Assembly: GCA_038502055.1 (NCBI GenBank)
Contig: JAXRKN010000045.1
Location: 9,041,501-9,105,500 of the forward strand
Length of the DNA: 64,000 nucleotides
DNA from: Tanytarsus gracilentus
Taxonomy: Eukaryota; Arthropoda; Insecta; Diptera; Chironomidae
Direction of reading: 5' to 3'
The notes beneath the pieces are model-generated. The model did not search any database, had not been told where the DNA came from, and was given only the letters and a program-made list of their open reading frames with translations. Every line of letters begins with the position of its first letter. Positions within the stretch are counted from its first letter, which is position 1. This document shows, piece after piece, positions 1 to 10,498 of the stretch. The translations under genes were made by a program, and so were the position numbers.

Positions 1-2349
1 CAGTCAATTGCGAATTTTTAATTTATCATGCTGTAAAAAATCTTTCTTTGAGAGTCCTCTTGAAGTCACACAAACAAAAACGCCCACAAAAAAGAAGAAG
101 AATGAAAAATTGTGAGAAAAAAATCTTTTTCTGCGAAACATTTTACAAGAAGCGAAACAGCAAAAAATGAGATGAAAAAGGTGCTACGATGGTAACAGTT
201 ATCGCGAGCCACGCCGTAAGGAACAAAAAATTAAATTATGAAATTTTAACCCATGGCAAAACAAAAAGATTTTGAATGAACAATAATTAAGTTATTCAAA
301 ATGCAAATAAATTCTGCCAAATTATCACAAATTAATGTCTAAATTTTCACTCTTTGCGCTCACTCGGGTCTAAAGACCTTCATTTCTTCTTCTTTTATCC
401 TATTTTTGCCTCTTCCTTGATTGATTGCTGAATTTTACAAGTTTAGAGAACATTTTTTGGTGAAATATTATGACGGTTTTATTTTTTAGTCTCTTCCCTC
501 TTGATGGGTTCAAAACAAACTCAAAACTTATAATTAAGCGATCGACGACGATCATCCCGAAAGTAACTCGAGTGAGCAGACAAATTTTGTTGCTCAGAAT
601 GAAAAATAATTTTATTAAATTAATCTTGAGTCGATGAAGGAAAATCAGCGTGATGCCTTTCATGATCCAATAATGTCCGAAATTAAATTAAGAAATTTTT
701 TTGGACTGCATCAAATCAAAGATGAGAAAAATAAAATTACAAAAGGAGAGCAAACAATAAAATTGATGAAAGGCGCACAGCAGCGCATGAGAAGAAGTGC
801 CGAATGATGTGCAAAAAGTTTTCAAATTTGACGCCAATTTATTAGCTTTGAAAATCGATTTTGTTGCCCCAGAAATTTTATTAACAACTTAATCGTGGAT
901 CAAATTCGCGCATCCGACGAAGAAATGAGCAAAGAAATTAAAGTGGGCAGGTTTTGTTGGTTTTTGTTTTTAATTTCCTCTTTTTGAACCTTTTAAAAAT
1001 TAGATTGATGAAATTTAATTCACAAAGTTAATGAGAAAATTTCTCTGTATCAATTTCATCCCTCATTGACTCGTGGACAAATATTTGCACTTTTCATATC
1101 CTCGTCAACTCACTCGTGGTTGAAACAGCGAATGCAGTTGAAAGTCAATAAAGGAAATTTCCACTCGTGTGTTCATAAAAATGTGTGCGGACAATGAGAA
1201 AAAGGCAATTAACCCATTTTGTTCATTCATATTTGCTTAGCGAGATAAAATCAACTCGGAAAATTGAAAATATGAAATATTGCTCTCGAGTTTGTGTCGA
1301 CAGTGAGCCACTGGAATTTTATTTGTTTTCTCAAATTGACAGAATTTTAAATTGCGGCACGACATCGAGAGATTCCTGCAGTGCGAGTTGATTTTAGAAT
1401 TTTGAGAAAAAGGATGAAAAATTTAATTTTTGAGGGCAGAACTCGAAAAATGTTTTTGGGTTTAATTTTTTGGATAAAATTGTTATGACTTTGATATCAA
1501 AATATTCACATGTGATTTATGTTGCTGACTCGAGTCACTTTTACCTGATATTAGAAATTTTCATCGGCAGATTGAAAAAGGATCAAGAAAAAAATGCGGC
1601 GCTATTTTTTAAGGATTTCTCGAAGATATTTCAATCAAGCCTTTTTCCATAAATTTCATAAATTCGTGTGATGATGGTCGAGGTTGAAAATTTATTTAAT
1701 TTCAATAAGCGATTAAAAATAAAATATCTTGATAAAGGGTGGTCTAGTGTTATTATGGTCATGAGATGAAGAACCGCACTGCACACACAAAAACAGGCAG
1801 AAAAGTGTAAAATCTCATTAATGATAAAATTTCAGGACAGAAAAAGTGCCGCAAAAGTAGACAAAGAGAAAATGCCGCATGGATGATGACCTAAAATAGA
1901 AAAATGCTGATGATCTGGTTGTAAATTATAAATTATCCTTGGCGATTCAGCACTTTGCCAAAAAGGATCGCCAGACTTTAAAATCATAAATTTTCTCTGC
2001 AAGTTCACCGATCGAAAATTCATTGATAAAAATTCTTCCGAAAAAGAAGCCAAAAAATTCCCATGAGAACTCGAGTTCGAGTTTAAGGAGATGATCGTGT
2101 AATTAAAGTGTGCAATTTTAAGCTGAAGCAACGGAAATTAAATTGAGCATTTTTTTGGGTGAAATATCCGCTAAAGGAGAGCGAATGAGAATTTTTGGAC
2201 AGAAAAATTACCCCGAAAATTATTTTGAATTCACTGAAGAAGCAAAAGAGAAGAAAAATTTAATCGATTTGCATGTCGAAAGTCAGAGTTGAACTTTTCG
2301 GCTGATTTTCTAATGAGATAAAAATAATTTCAATTAAGAATGTCTGGAC
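1..2349. other. AT-rich stretch without a recognisable gene
   Basis: The longest open frames here are under 100 codons, are not conserved-looking, and are mostly made of runs of Lys, Asn, Phe and Ile as expected by chance in AT-rich DNA. No splice-linked exon series was seen. I see no gene; it is probably intergenic. Confidence 0.6.
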
Positions 2350-2366
2350 ATTTTTTTTTTTTTTTT
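2350..2366 (-). repeat. 16-nt T tract, possible poly(A) tail of the retroelement copy
   Basis: An uninterrupted T run on the + strand (2351-2366) reads as poly(A) on the minus strand. It lies about 270 bp beyond the stop codon of the minus-strand ORF1-like gene. It could be the 3' tail of that retroelement copy. No convincing target-site duplication was found, so this is an inference. Confidence 0.3.
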
Positions 2367-2639
2367 GATTATTTATTTGACTGTACCAACATTGGCAAAT
2401 TTTTCATTTATTTTATAAGTTAATTAAAATAAATTTTACGAATTAATTTGAAAAGCGAATAATTAAAAAAATTAAATTTTGCTGTTGGTAAGATGAGAAT
2501 AAAATTGGATGACCCAGCGAGTTGTACTCCTTAAAGGATCATCATAGCTAGAATTTTTTTGCTGTAATTTTTCTATTTTGATAGCATTTAAGATGCTAGC
2601 ATTGAAATTTAACTGTAAATTCGATGTAATAGTAGCATT

Positions 2640-3401
2640 TTACAGTCTTGCTGCTTTGAGTTGATAAGAGGCTGTGATGGTTTGAGACGGTTCCATATTT
2701 CCGTTGGGCTGAAAGTTTCCAGCTAGTAGCATTTGATCGATGATCTCAAAGGAACTCACAATCGTCGGCTTTGACTCTTTATTCTTTTTCATTATGATTT
2801 TTCCATTTCTGATAAACACAATTGGCATGCCAAGTTGCGATTTGACGCTCAAAACCTTGATGTGAAGAGCCCGATTGTAGTTTGTCAGCGCATGATTTAA
2901 GTAAATTTCACTCTTCAAGTTGTTTTTCTTATCGCATTCAAACTTTTCGCGCATCACTCTGACCTTTTCATCCTCATTGACAAACCAAACAATAACTAAA
3001 ACTATTGGAAGCTTAGCGGTGCGAATAATCTTTTTGTACGCTTTATCAATTATATTCACGTTACATTTCACTCCACATTTCGTTAGCAGATCTATCACGA
3101 ACATCTTCATATCCACATTTTTAATTTCATTTTCGCTGATGCCTTTTATTTCCATGCAGTTTCTTAAATTAAATTGCTCTAATGCATTTAATCTCAAGTC
3201 CACGGAAAATAACTTTTCGCTCGATTTCATTACTGTCTCTTCCAATGCATGGACCCTGGCATTAATTGCATTTAAACCACTCTTTAATTCACTGATATCT
3301 GCTCCTATTAATTCGATGCTGCTTTGAGTCGTCACATTTTGATTGTAAATGTCCTCTAGTTTGATCGGTGACATTTTTCTCTTCGGTGTATCTTTAGGCA
3401 T
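2640..3401 (-). CDS. FP-type / non-LTR ORF1-like coiled-coil protein
   Basis: Single uninterrupted 253-codon ORF. I start it at the ATG at 3401 (MPKDTPKRK); the open frame continues upstream but only from a non-ATG codon. Residues about 30-90 form a heptad-type coiled coil (ISELKSGLNAINARVHALEE and following). A central block begins with the motif LRNCMEIKGI. The C-terminal block contains IYLNHALTNYNRALH and GMPIVFIRNGKIIMKKNKES. That order (coiled coil, RNA-binding-like core, small C-terminal domain) matches insect FP-C-domain proteins related to non-LTR retrotransposon ORF1 and baculovirus FP protein. No reverse transcriptase ORF follows within the neighbouring DNA, so this is a solo ORF1, either a truncated element or an exapted gene. 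Family membership is fairly secure from pattern; function in the host is unknown. Confidence 0.65.
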   Translation of the reverse strand: MPKDTPKRKMSPIKLEDIYNQNVTTQSSIELIGADISELKSGLNAINARVHALEETVMKSSEKLFSVDLRLNALEQFNLRNCMEIKGISENEIKNVDMKMFVIDLLTKCGVKCNVNIIDKAYKKIIRTAKLPIVLVIVWFVNEDEKVRVMREKFECDKKNNLKSEIYLNHALTNYNRALHIKVLSVKSQLGMPIVFIRNGKIIMKKNKESKPTIVSSFEIIDQMLLAGNFQPNGNMEPSQTITASYQLKAARL

Positions 3402-3506
3402 AATAAAAAAACTTAGATTCTCTCCGCTAGGGGCGCTGCTTTCAACCAGAAGTGAAGAATGGTGGAGTCTTGATGAGATAGCAATATAGAGGAAGTGCGT
3501 ACCCAA

Positions 3507-4948
3507 TAAATTTTTCGATACTTATTTTCAACTTTTAAGAACTTTCTCTCCTGAATTTACATTAATCTTCACGATACTAATCACCAGTTGACTCTTGACG
3601 ACAATTTCCGTCGGTTTGTTGCTTTAATAATTCCACTTATCTACTCCTTTCGAATTATTTTATTTTTACACGCGTTTGACTGTTCAATTTTTTCTTCTTT
3701 CCATTACATTCTTGGGATCCACCCTCGTCATGGATCTCACTCGAAAGTGCTGAATCGTCATGGATAATTTACAATCGCATTTCCTTTTGTTTTTTCATCT
3801 CTTTTTTTCTACCTCGGCAAAAAATATTTTGACAAGAAATCCTCAAATAGCTTTTAATGAATTTATGGACATGATGAGCATGATCATCTGATAGATGGAC
3901 ACACATTCGAGAGATTGATTTAAAAAACACATGTTAAATGCAACATATGGATGGGACAGTGTGCACACACGTGCGTAAATTACCAAGGATTAATGTCAGG
4001 AACTGTTAAGAAGGTGCTCGATAGAGAGTCTTTAGCAAAACCATCACAAGTGCTGACTTTAAGAGGAAAATTGCAGTTCAAGAGGTTTTATGAAGAAAAC
4101 GGACTCGAGATTGATCGACAGATATGACTAATTTGAGGGACTCACTCGAACCATTTCATTTGTTGGCAATTCTGAGAAGTTTTTTTTGCTGCTGCGTGAA
4201 TTTTTTTTATTTCCTTTCGCATTTCTTGGAATTTAACTCTCGCGCAATCGAAAAGGGTTGTGGATGTTATTGATATCCTCAAACACACGCAATGATACAA
4301 AAAAGACTCCCATGAAGGATTTCAAAAGTTTTGTAGCCATCAATTCAAAATCAGAAGCGTTACAAATTTGATCGACGATCAACGAAAAACTCATCGAAAA
4401 ATATGAAATCAATACGCAGGCAAAAAAGGTTCAGCTATCATGAGGGTAGGTCAAAATCATGCGGTTTCATTTGAGATGGAAATTAATTTATTGTAAAAAG
4501 TGATTTCGAAACATCAAAAACTATTTGCACACAGTTGGATAATTTTTTCTCATCCTTTTGTTCTTTTTCTTCTTTCTGCTTTCTGATGGATTTTCTTGTT
4601 TCCTTTTAAACATCACACAAAAAAATAAAATTGTCGTTTAAATTTTAACTTTTTTAAAAAAATGTTTCAATTCATTAAAAGGTTCCCAGCTCTTGACAGC
4701 GGAAAAAATCCAGTGCTGATTGGTTTCTAAAAAGTGAAAAATGAAGGAGCAAGAAAATTCTAATAAAATATTAAAATTATTTTCGAAGTCAAACCTCACG
4801 CTTGATGATTGAATTTTATATTTTCGAAATTTTACAAAAACTTGTGTTAGAAACGACGAAAGTGAGACATGTCACAAAAATTTAAAAATGAAATCAAACA
4901 AAAATATATAAAATGACTTTAAGTTTTAAAAAGAATATTTAAATGTAA
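3507..4948. other. Intergenic DNA, nothing recognised
   Basis: AT-rich sequence between the ORF1-like gene and the 3' end of the LRR gene. No ORF, splice series, tandem repeat or RNA gene was recognised. The last 100 bp or so before 4949 probably hold the LRR gene's 3'UTR. Confidence 0.5.
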
Positions 4949-5992
4949 TTATTTTGATGCCTTTCGTGCAATCACAAACAAGCAGCCAAGACATAATGCA
5001 GAATAGCACACATAAGCAGGTTTAATTTTGAAAGTAGGAGTCATCTTTTCCTTAAGGAACGCAATATATTTGGAGCCTTTTTCAACATCATGAACATCCA
5101 TTTTGATCCCCTCAACTTCCTTCTCAGGACTTGCAGCTTCACTAACATCCATCTTGATCTCTTCAACTTCCTTCTCAGGACTTGCAGCTTGACAAGTATC
5201 AAATTTGATGTGTTTAAATTCCTTCTTAGGACTTAAAATCTCACAAACGATCTCGTTAAACTCAAACTCTTGTTCAAGCTTCTTCATGTGATTTGCTTCA
5301 TCAAAACGTTTCTTCGCAATTGCTTCTCTCTCTCGCAAGTCCTTCTCTCTCTTAACAATTTTAGCGATTTCCTCAGGTGACTTGCATTTCTTCTTGATGA
5401 GTTCCTTTAGTTGTGGAAGCGTGACATTTCCGCCATTGAAAGAGTCATACTTGGCATTAATCGTGACGTTTTCTCCCAAATTGACGTACTTTAAATTGTT
5501 TAGAGAGTCAAGTATGTCCTCGTCAATCCACTTGATCTCGTTCCTGGACAAAGCAATTATTTCCAGCTTAGGAGTGTAATCAAAAAGTCCTTTTGGCAAA
5601 CGTTCGATGCTATTTCTAGCAAAATTAAGCGTTGTGAGGCTCTTTAGTCCTCTCAGATTTTCGCGGCTGATTGATGTGAGTCCGCATTGATAAAATGCCA
5701 AATAGGTTAAATTGCTCACACGGTTCAGTAAAGTTTCAGAACTGGGATACTGATACATCTTGCAGTGGCGAAAAGAAATCGATTTTATCGCCGAGCTCGG
5801 GCAGCGAACAGTAATTTCAAAGTTTTTATCCAAAATTGTGGCATCTTCAATCACATATCTTTCAATGTTCTCATACTTTTTCGCAAAGTGCTTCATTTCT
5901 CTTCTTTCCGCTTGAACTCGTTGCCAACCCTATTTATTTGAAACGTGGTTAATTAGTTTAACATTCAAGTTCAAGTTTCAATCTCTTACCAT
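4949..5992 (-). CDS. Leucine-rich-repeat protein with C-terminal membrane anchor
   Basis: Two exons: 5992-5990 (only the ATG) and 5929-4949, joined across a 60-bp intron (donor ATG|GTAAGA, acceptor AATAG|GGTTGG). This gives a 327-residue protein beginning MGWQRVQAERREMKHF; a downstream ATG at 5896 is the alternative start. The N-terminal half holds about four LRRs (for example LTYLAFYQCGLTSIS, LTTLNFARNSIERLP, LEIIALSRNEIKWID, LKYVNLGENVTI). A highly charged Lys/Glu helix follows, then three 17-residue repeats of the type AASPEKEVEEIKMDVSE (5087-5239), and a terminal hydrophobic segment YVCYSALCLGCLFVIA followed by RKASK. There is no N-terminal signal peptide with either start. Insect LRR proteins of this look are usually secreted or type I, so a tail-anchored, cytosol-facing topology is unusual. 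Orthology was not recognised. Confidence 0.75.
5087..5239 (-). repeat. Three 51-bp tandem coding repeats in the LRR protein
   Basis: Three consecutive 17-codon units (51 bp each). The two C-terminal units are nearly identical (AASPEKEVE-E/G-IKMDV) and the first is diverged (ILSPKKEFKHIKFDT). The repeats are acidic with a conserved Ser-Pro. They look like a recent in-frame duplication in the linker between the LRRs and the membrane anchor. Confidence 0.85.
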
Positions 5993-6156
5993 TTTAATTC
6001 GAGGATATTTTTATAGTTTTCTGCTGCGTGCTTAAAAAAATGTGCTGACAATACCAACTGAAGAGCTTCTTTTTATTATTTCAGCATCAATTGCAAGACA
6101 TGTCACGCAACAATTTAATTTTTTGACATCAGTTACAACTTTTTTGAGAAATTGTT

Positions 6157-6162
6157 TTTATT
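6157..6162 (-). terminator. Candidate polyadenylation signal for Mcm3
   Basis: AATAAA on the minus strand about 75 bp past the Mcm3 stop codon and before the LRR gene start at 5992. The position suits the Mcm3 3' end, but AATAAA is common by chance in DNA this AT-rich. Confidence 0.35.
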
Positions 6163-6235
6163 TAAAAAAGGGAATGAGATTAACAGAAATGAGAATTAAC
6201 TTTTTAATATTCTTAACAATTAATAAAGCAAATAA

Positions 6236-8813
6236 TTAAATTAAGAAAACAATTTCATCGGCGACCATAATTTGATTGTCATTTGTCATACGCTCGAGAG
6301 CTGACAAAACTTCGCCCTGTGAGAAGGCTTCAGCTCCGCTATTTAGGTTGATGAAGCTAACGATGCGTTCAACTGGTAAGCTTGACTCACGTGATTCTCG
6401 GAAGAGCTTCTGTAATCCATTCTTGAAAATATTTAAACGATCGTCGGTAATTGGCTCTGCTGTAACATCTTCAGACATTGGCTCCGATGAAGTGGATTGT
6501 TGTGGAGTTTCACGTGGTGTTGTGATTGATTCGCGAGTTGTGAGGTCACCGGCATCGGGCACCGATAATGCTTCTGCCGGTTCGTCATCAGTATCGTAGT
6601 GAGTCATTCGAGTGCGCTTACGAGATGTTTTTTGAGTTGTATTATCATCGCCTCCATCTTCGTCATCAGAATCATCACTTTCAGCACCACCAACATCTGC
6701 CTCACTGCGTCGACGTTTCTTTTTCTCCTTCTCGAGGACTTTTTTAAAGTATGCATACTGCACGAGCTCGATTGCAGCCTTCGCATCTTGTGCTGCAACA
6801 TTTTTTGCCATACGAGCTTTAGCGTGAGCAGTTGACAATCGAATGAGTGTTTCCAAAGAACGAGCAGTCACTGGTTGAGTTCTTGCTACATCCGATTCAG
6901 ATGAATCTTGAGATCTCAAGCGAGAATATTCATTTGAAATTAGCTCGCAAGCTTGTTCGGTTAACTTTGGCTTTATGCATTTAACAACACTAATGTATTT
7001 TTTCATGAATTCAACTGTGAGAATTTGATCGGCCGATGTGCGCGATGCACCGTGAAGAAGTGGATCGAATTTCTCAAATACTGGCGTTTCCTTATCCTCA
7101 ACTTCGGGATTAAATGTAGTCAACATATCCACTGAATTATTTCCCCAAGCTAAAACCTCGCCATCTTGTTCCTTTGGATTGCGATATCGATGCATTCTCA
7201 CGACATGATCCGAGATAATGTTATCTAAATCGCTATCGATTGTGTCAAGCATTACAAAAAGCAAATCGAAACGAGACAACAATGAATCTTGCATTCCGAT
7301 ATTTTCCATGGGAGTCTTATACTGATCGTATCTGCCGTAGACAGGATTAGCAGCGGCCAAAACAGAGCAGCGAGCATTTAACGATGCATGAATTCCAGCC
7401 TTTGAAATGGTGACACGTCCCTGTTCCATAACTTCGTGAATGGCTGTACGATCCATGTCAGTCATCTTATCGAATTCATCTAAATTAAAAATAAATGTTA
7501 AAAGTCGATAAATGATTAAAGAGTTAAGCGCATACCAATGCAAACAACACCACGATCAGCAAGAACCATAGCACCAGCTTCCAAACGTCTCTCGCCAGTT
7601 TCTTGATCAGTTGTGACGGCAGCTGTAAGACCAACGCCAGTCGATCCTCTTCCCGTTGTTGGAATTGCTCGAGGTGCTGTATGTAAGACATAACGAAGAA
7701 GCTGTGATTTGGCTACGGAAGGATCGCCAATTAGGAGGACATTAATGTCGCCACGAAGACGAGTTCCATTTGGCAAATTCTTCTCAATACCGCCCAATAA
7801 TAGGCATAAAATTGCTTTCTTAACAAAATCATGTCCGTGAATCGATGGAGCCAGACTCTTTGCCAAAAGTTCAAAAATGTCCTTGCGTTTTGCGAGCTTT
7901 TTGCAGGTATTGATTTCCTCGCGCGAGACATTCGTTGAAGCTTCCTTGTTGAGCAATGAGATGTGATTGGCGATGAGGACAGTTCTAAAGACTCCGTTTG
8001 TATATCCACCATATTTAGCTGGCATGCAGCGATAATTTCCAACAATTTGAACTCGATCGCCAGGCTTGCATTTATCAACTAAATCATCATCGCAAACGAT
8101 GTCGACTGAACGTGGAAGTTGACCAGCTGGTGCTTTCTCAGGCATTTCCTGAATAGTTATCGATTGATGGTCTTTGTAAACGCTCAAGCCGAATTCAGTT
8201 TCGAGCAAATTTCCATCGTCATCTTTCGTCGGATGGACATTGCTCGATGGTACAGCCTCGAATGAAGTTGCATCGGTGTACTTCCTCTCGAGAAATTTAT
8301 TTGTAGCCGGACAATAGTGAACACTTCGAACTACCTTTGGACGCACGAGAGAAACTTTAACGACAATTCCTTCCACACACACGAGATTACTTAGGAAGCG
8401 GGAAGTGAGTTGTCGAGGTGTAACGTGCTTATTGCCGAAGCTACCTTCGAAAGCGACATGAAATTCCTCATGGATTTTAGCATAAGATGGCTGTATTGAC
8501 TGAACAAAGTCTTTTAGTGCACGTGAGAAGGCAAATTGCTCCTCGAAAGCATTATTAAGAAGTGCTTGCGCTCTAGCCGGGTTTTTTCGTCGCAAGTCAT
8601 TAATATTCACCAAAAGTCGCTTCTTATTGTCCTCAATCATCTGTTTCACTTGATTAGTGTAAATTCCTTGATCCTCCTGTAAATGCATTTGGTAAAATTT
8701 TAATTAAATTCACTCGAAAATTAAATATTTAAAATTCTCAAATTTACCTCATCGTCGAGGAAATCTAAATATTCTCGTTGAAGATCTCGTAGATGTTGTT
8801 CATTATCGCCCAT
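6236..8813 (-). CDS. Mcm3: DNA replication licensing factor MCM3
   Basis: Three exons: 8813-8748, 8676-7536, 7479-6236. The introns are GT-AG and the joins are in frame (DDE|EDQ, and CI-D-EF with the Asp codon split), giving 816 residues, normal for MCM3. It is a subunit of the MCM2-7 replicative helicase, loaded at origins in G1. Seen in order: N-terminal DNA-binding/OB region, Walker A GDPSVAKSQ (about residue 339), Walker B LADRGVVCIDEFDKM (about 397-411), arginine finger SRFDLLF (about 472), a C-terminal basic cluster KKKRRRSEADV followed by an acidic Ser/Asp tract, and a winged-helix-like end. The Walker A Ser in GDPS is typical of the MCM3 paralog. The first exon codes MGDNEQHLRDLQREYLDFL. 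The promoter is shared with EMC2 and contains an E2F-type element. Confidence 0.97.
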
Positions 8814-9098
8814 TATGGATGTTTAATTTAAATTTAAATCGCTTTAGATTAAATTAATCAAATTTTAAAGAAGAGACACTTTTTTACGATTTTAGCGGGA
8901 AAATAGTCGAGACACAAATAATTTAGTTCAAATGGCCTCAATCAAGCGGCAGCTCGCATATTTATTAACGTTCATTTTTAATTTAAAAATATCGAAGGGT
9001 TCGTAACAAAAAAACATAGACGAAAAAATAAATTTGTCAGTCTTTAATTTTTCACAATTTTCTTATAAATTTCGTACGATAACAAGAACTTCATCACA
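8814..9098. promoter_or_regulatory. Divergent Mcm3 / EMC2 promoter region
   Basis: Only 285 bp separate the two start codons, which point away from each other, so the transcription starts of both genes must lie here (or 5'UTRs overlap). It includes one E2F-like element near the Mcm3 side. No clear TATA box was seen. Confidence 0.7.
8895..8902 (-). promoter_or_regulatory. E2F-type site upstream of Mcm3
   Basis: GCGGGAAA on the + strand, which is TTTCCCGC on the Mcm3 strand, an exact match to a core E2F/DP site. It sits about 82 bp upstream of the Mcm3 ATG. E2F control of MCM genes in the G1/S programme is established in animals. Assignment here is by motif and position only. Confidence 0.55.
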
Positions 9099-10225
9099 AT
9101 GCACGACGACTTGAGCTGGTCGGGTAAGTTAATCTGTCAAGATTCAAGAGAATAAATATCAAAAAAGCATGAAAATTTACAAATCATGTTTTTATCGAAG
9201 TTCAATGACTTTTCAATTAAATTTAATTAATACTTTTGCTGCTTTTAGATGCGAGGGATATGCTGCGGAAGTGGAGAGATGATAATGAGAGAAAAAGCGG
9301 TACGTAGAACCACATCAGTTAAACAATTTTCTTTAAATTTTTTTCACTTTTCAGATGAAGTCGTTCAAATTTACGAATATTGCCTTGCCGATAAGATCAA
9401 GAAGCTCGGAAGTGAACGTTTAATTATTCTCGAGCAGGTGTTTATGGCGGCTCTCGATTGTGGCCGCATCAAATTAGCCGAGGACTGTATTCGTGTGCTT
9501 ATGTCTGAATTTCCTGAGAGTTTACGTGTGATGAAGCATAGAGCTTTGCTCCTTGAGGCCTTAGAACGTTATGACGATGCACTCGACGTACTGGAAAGTA
9601 TAATTAAAAAAGACGAGACAAATCCAGCTCCGCGAAAGCGTAAAGTAGCCATCCTGAAGGCCAACGGACAAATAGGTGAAGCAATTAAGGAGTTGTGTGA
9701 CTACTTGAAAAAATTCATGTCGGATCAGGAAGCGTGGCATGAACTGTGCAATCTCTATTTGATGGAAGGCGATTACAATAAGGCTTCATTCTGCATGGAG
9801 GAAGTTCTCCTTCACAATCCGTATAGTCATTTGATTCATCAACGTCTCGGAGACATTCGATACACGATCGGCGGCATTGAGAACATCGAAACAGCTAAAT
9901 CATACTATGCGCAAGCTATTAAGCTAAATGGAGGCAATTTAAGAGCTCTTTATGGAATGTACTTGGTAATTTATGCTTTCTTTTCATAGTTAATCTTATC
10001 TTATCAAACTAATTTTAGTGCTGCAATCATATAGCGACATCAAAAGCACAAGTGACAAAAAAGAAGGAAGCTCAGAAGCTCGCTGCCTGGTCACTAACGA
10101 AAATTTCTGAAATTACAAGCAAACCAACGAAACAAAAGTCAAAATCTAAAAGCTCATTGTCCACTGACGATGACATTGCCGCGCTAGAGGCAGCTTTCAA
10201 TAATTTGGATGCTAAATTAAATTGA
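9099..10225 (+). CDS. EMC2: ER membrane protein complex subunit 2 (TPR protein)
   Basis: Four exons: 9099-9123, 9249-9299, 9355-9965, 10019-10225. All junctions are GT-AG and in frame, giving 297 residues, the same length as human EMC2. The protein starts MHDDLSWSDARDMLRKWRDD and is built of tetratricopeptide helices (for example RLIILEQVFMAALDCGRIKL, YDDALDVLESIIKKD, EAWHELCNLYLMEGDYNKA, AKSYYAQAIKLNGGNLRALY). The tail is Lys/Ser-rich and ends IAALEAAFNNLDAKLN. EMC2 is a soluble cytosolic subunit of the ER membrane complex, which inserts tail-anchored and multipass proteins. It diverges from Mcm3 and converges with Drg1, whose stop codon is 273 bp away. Confidence 0.95.
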
Positions 10226-10498
10226 TTTTTAAGACATCTCAACGACGCAAGTTAAATTTACTTTTATTCCAATGCATTATTTTCTTTCTGTTAGTTTTCC
10301 GATTCCGGTGGTGTTTAGTTGAAAATTTATTTTTCTTTCATGTTATATTTTCCTCGTTCGAGAACTCTGTGCATTTATTGCAAATTCCCTTATATTAAAA
10401 CTTTTTATTTAAAAAGTATATGATGAAAGCGAGAAATGGATACAATAAAAAAATATTAGAAAATAATCCCAAAATCATTTCGGACTTTTATTGTAAAA
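10226..10498. terminator. Convergent 3' ends of EMC2 and Drg1
   Basis: This short spacer must hold both 3'UTRs. A plus-strand AATAAA is at 10444-10449 (EMC2). Minus-strand AATAAA matches are at 10487-10492, only a few bases past the Drg1 stop, and at 10374-10379. The candidate poly(A) sites interleave, so the two transcripts probably overlap antisense. Confidence 0.45.

Noticed and set aside
2920..3327. 135-codon plus-strand ORF
   Set aside because: It is the antisense shadow of the ORF1-like gene and has no recognisable domains.
6276..6835. Plus-strand ORFs of 107 and 78 codons
   Set aside because: They lie antisense to the Mcm3 C-terminal coding region, whose family membership is clear.
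7731..8078. 115-codon minus-strand ORF
   Set aside because: It is an out-of-frame shadow inside Mcm3 exon 2.
8669..8688. Upstream Met of the Mcm3 exon-2 frame (MHLQEDQG)
   Set aside because: Those codons lie in intron 1; the acceptor ACAG|GAGGAT joins DDE to EDQ and the true start is at 8813.
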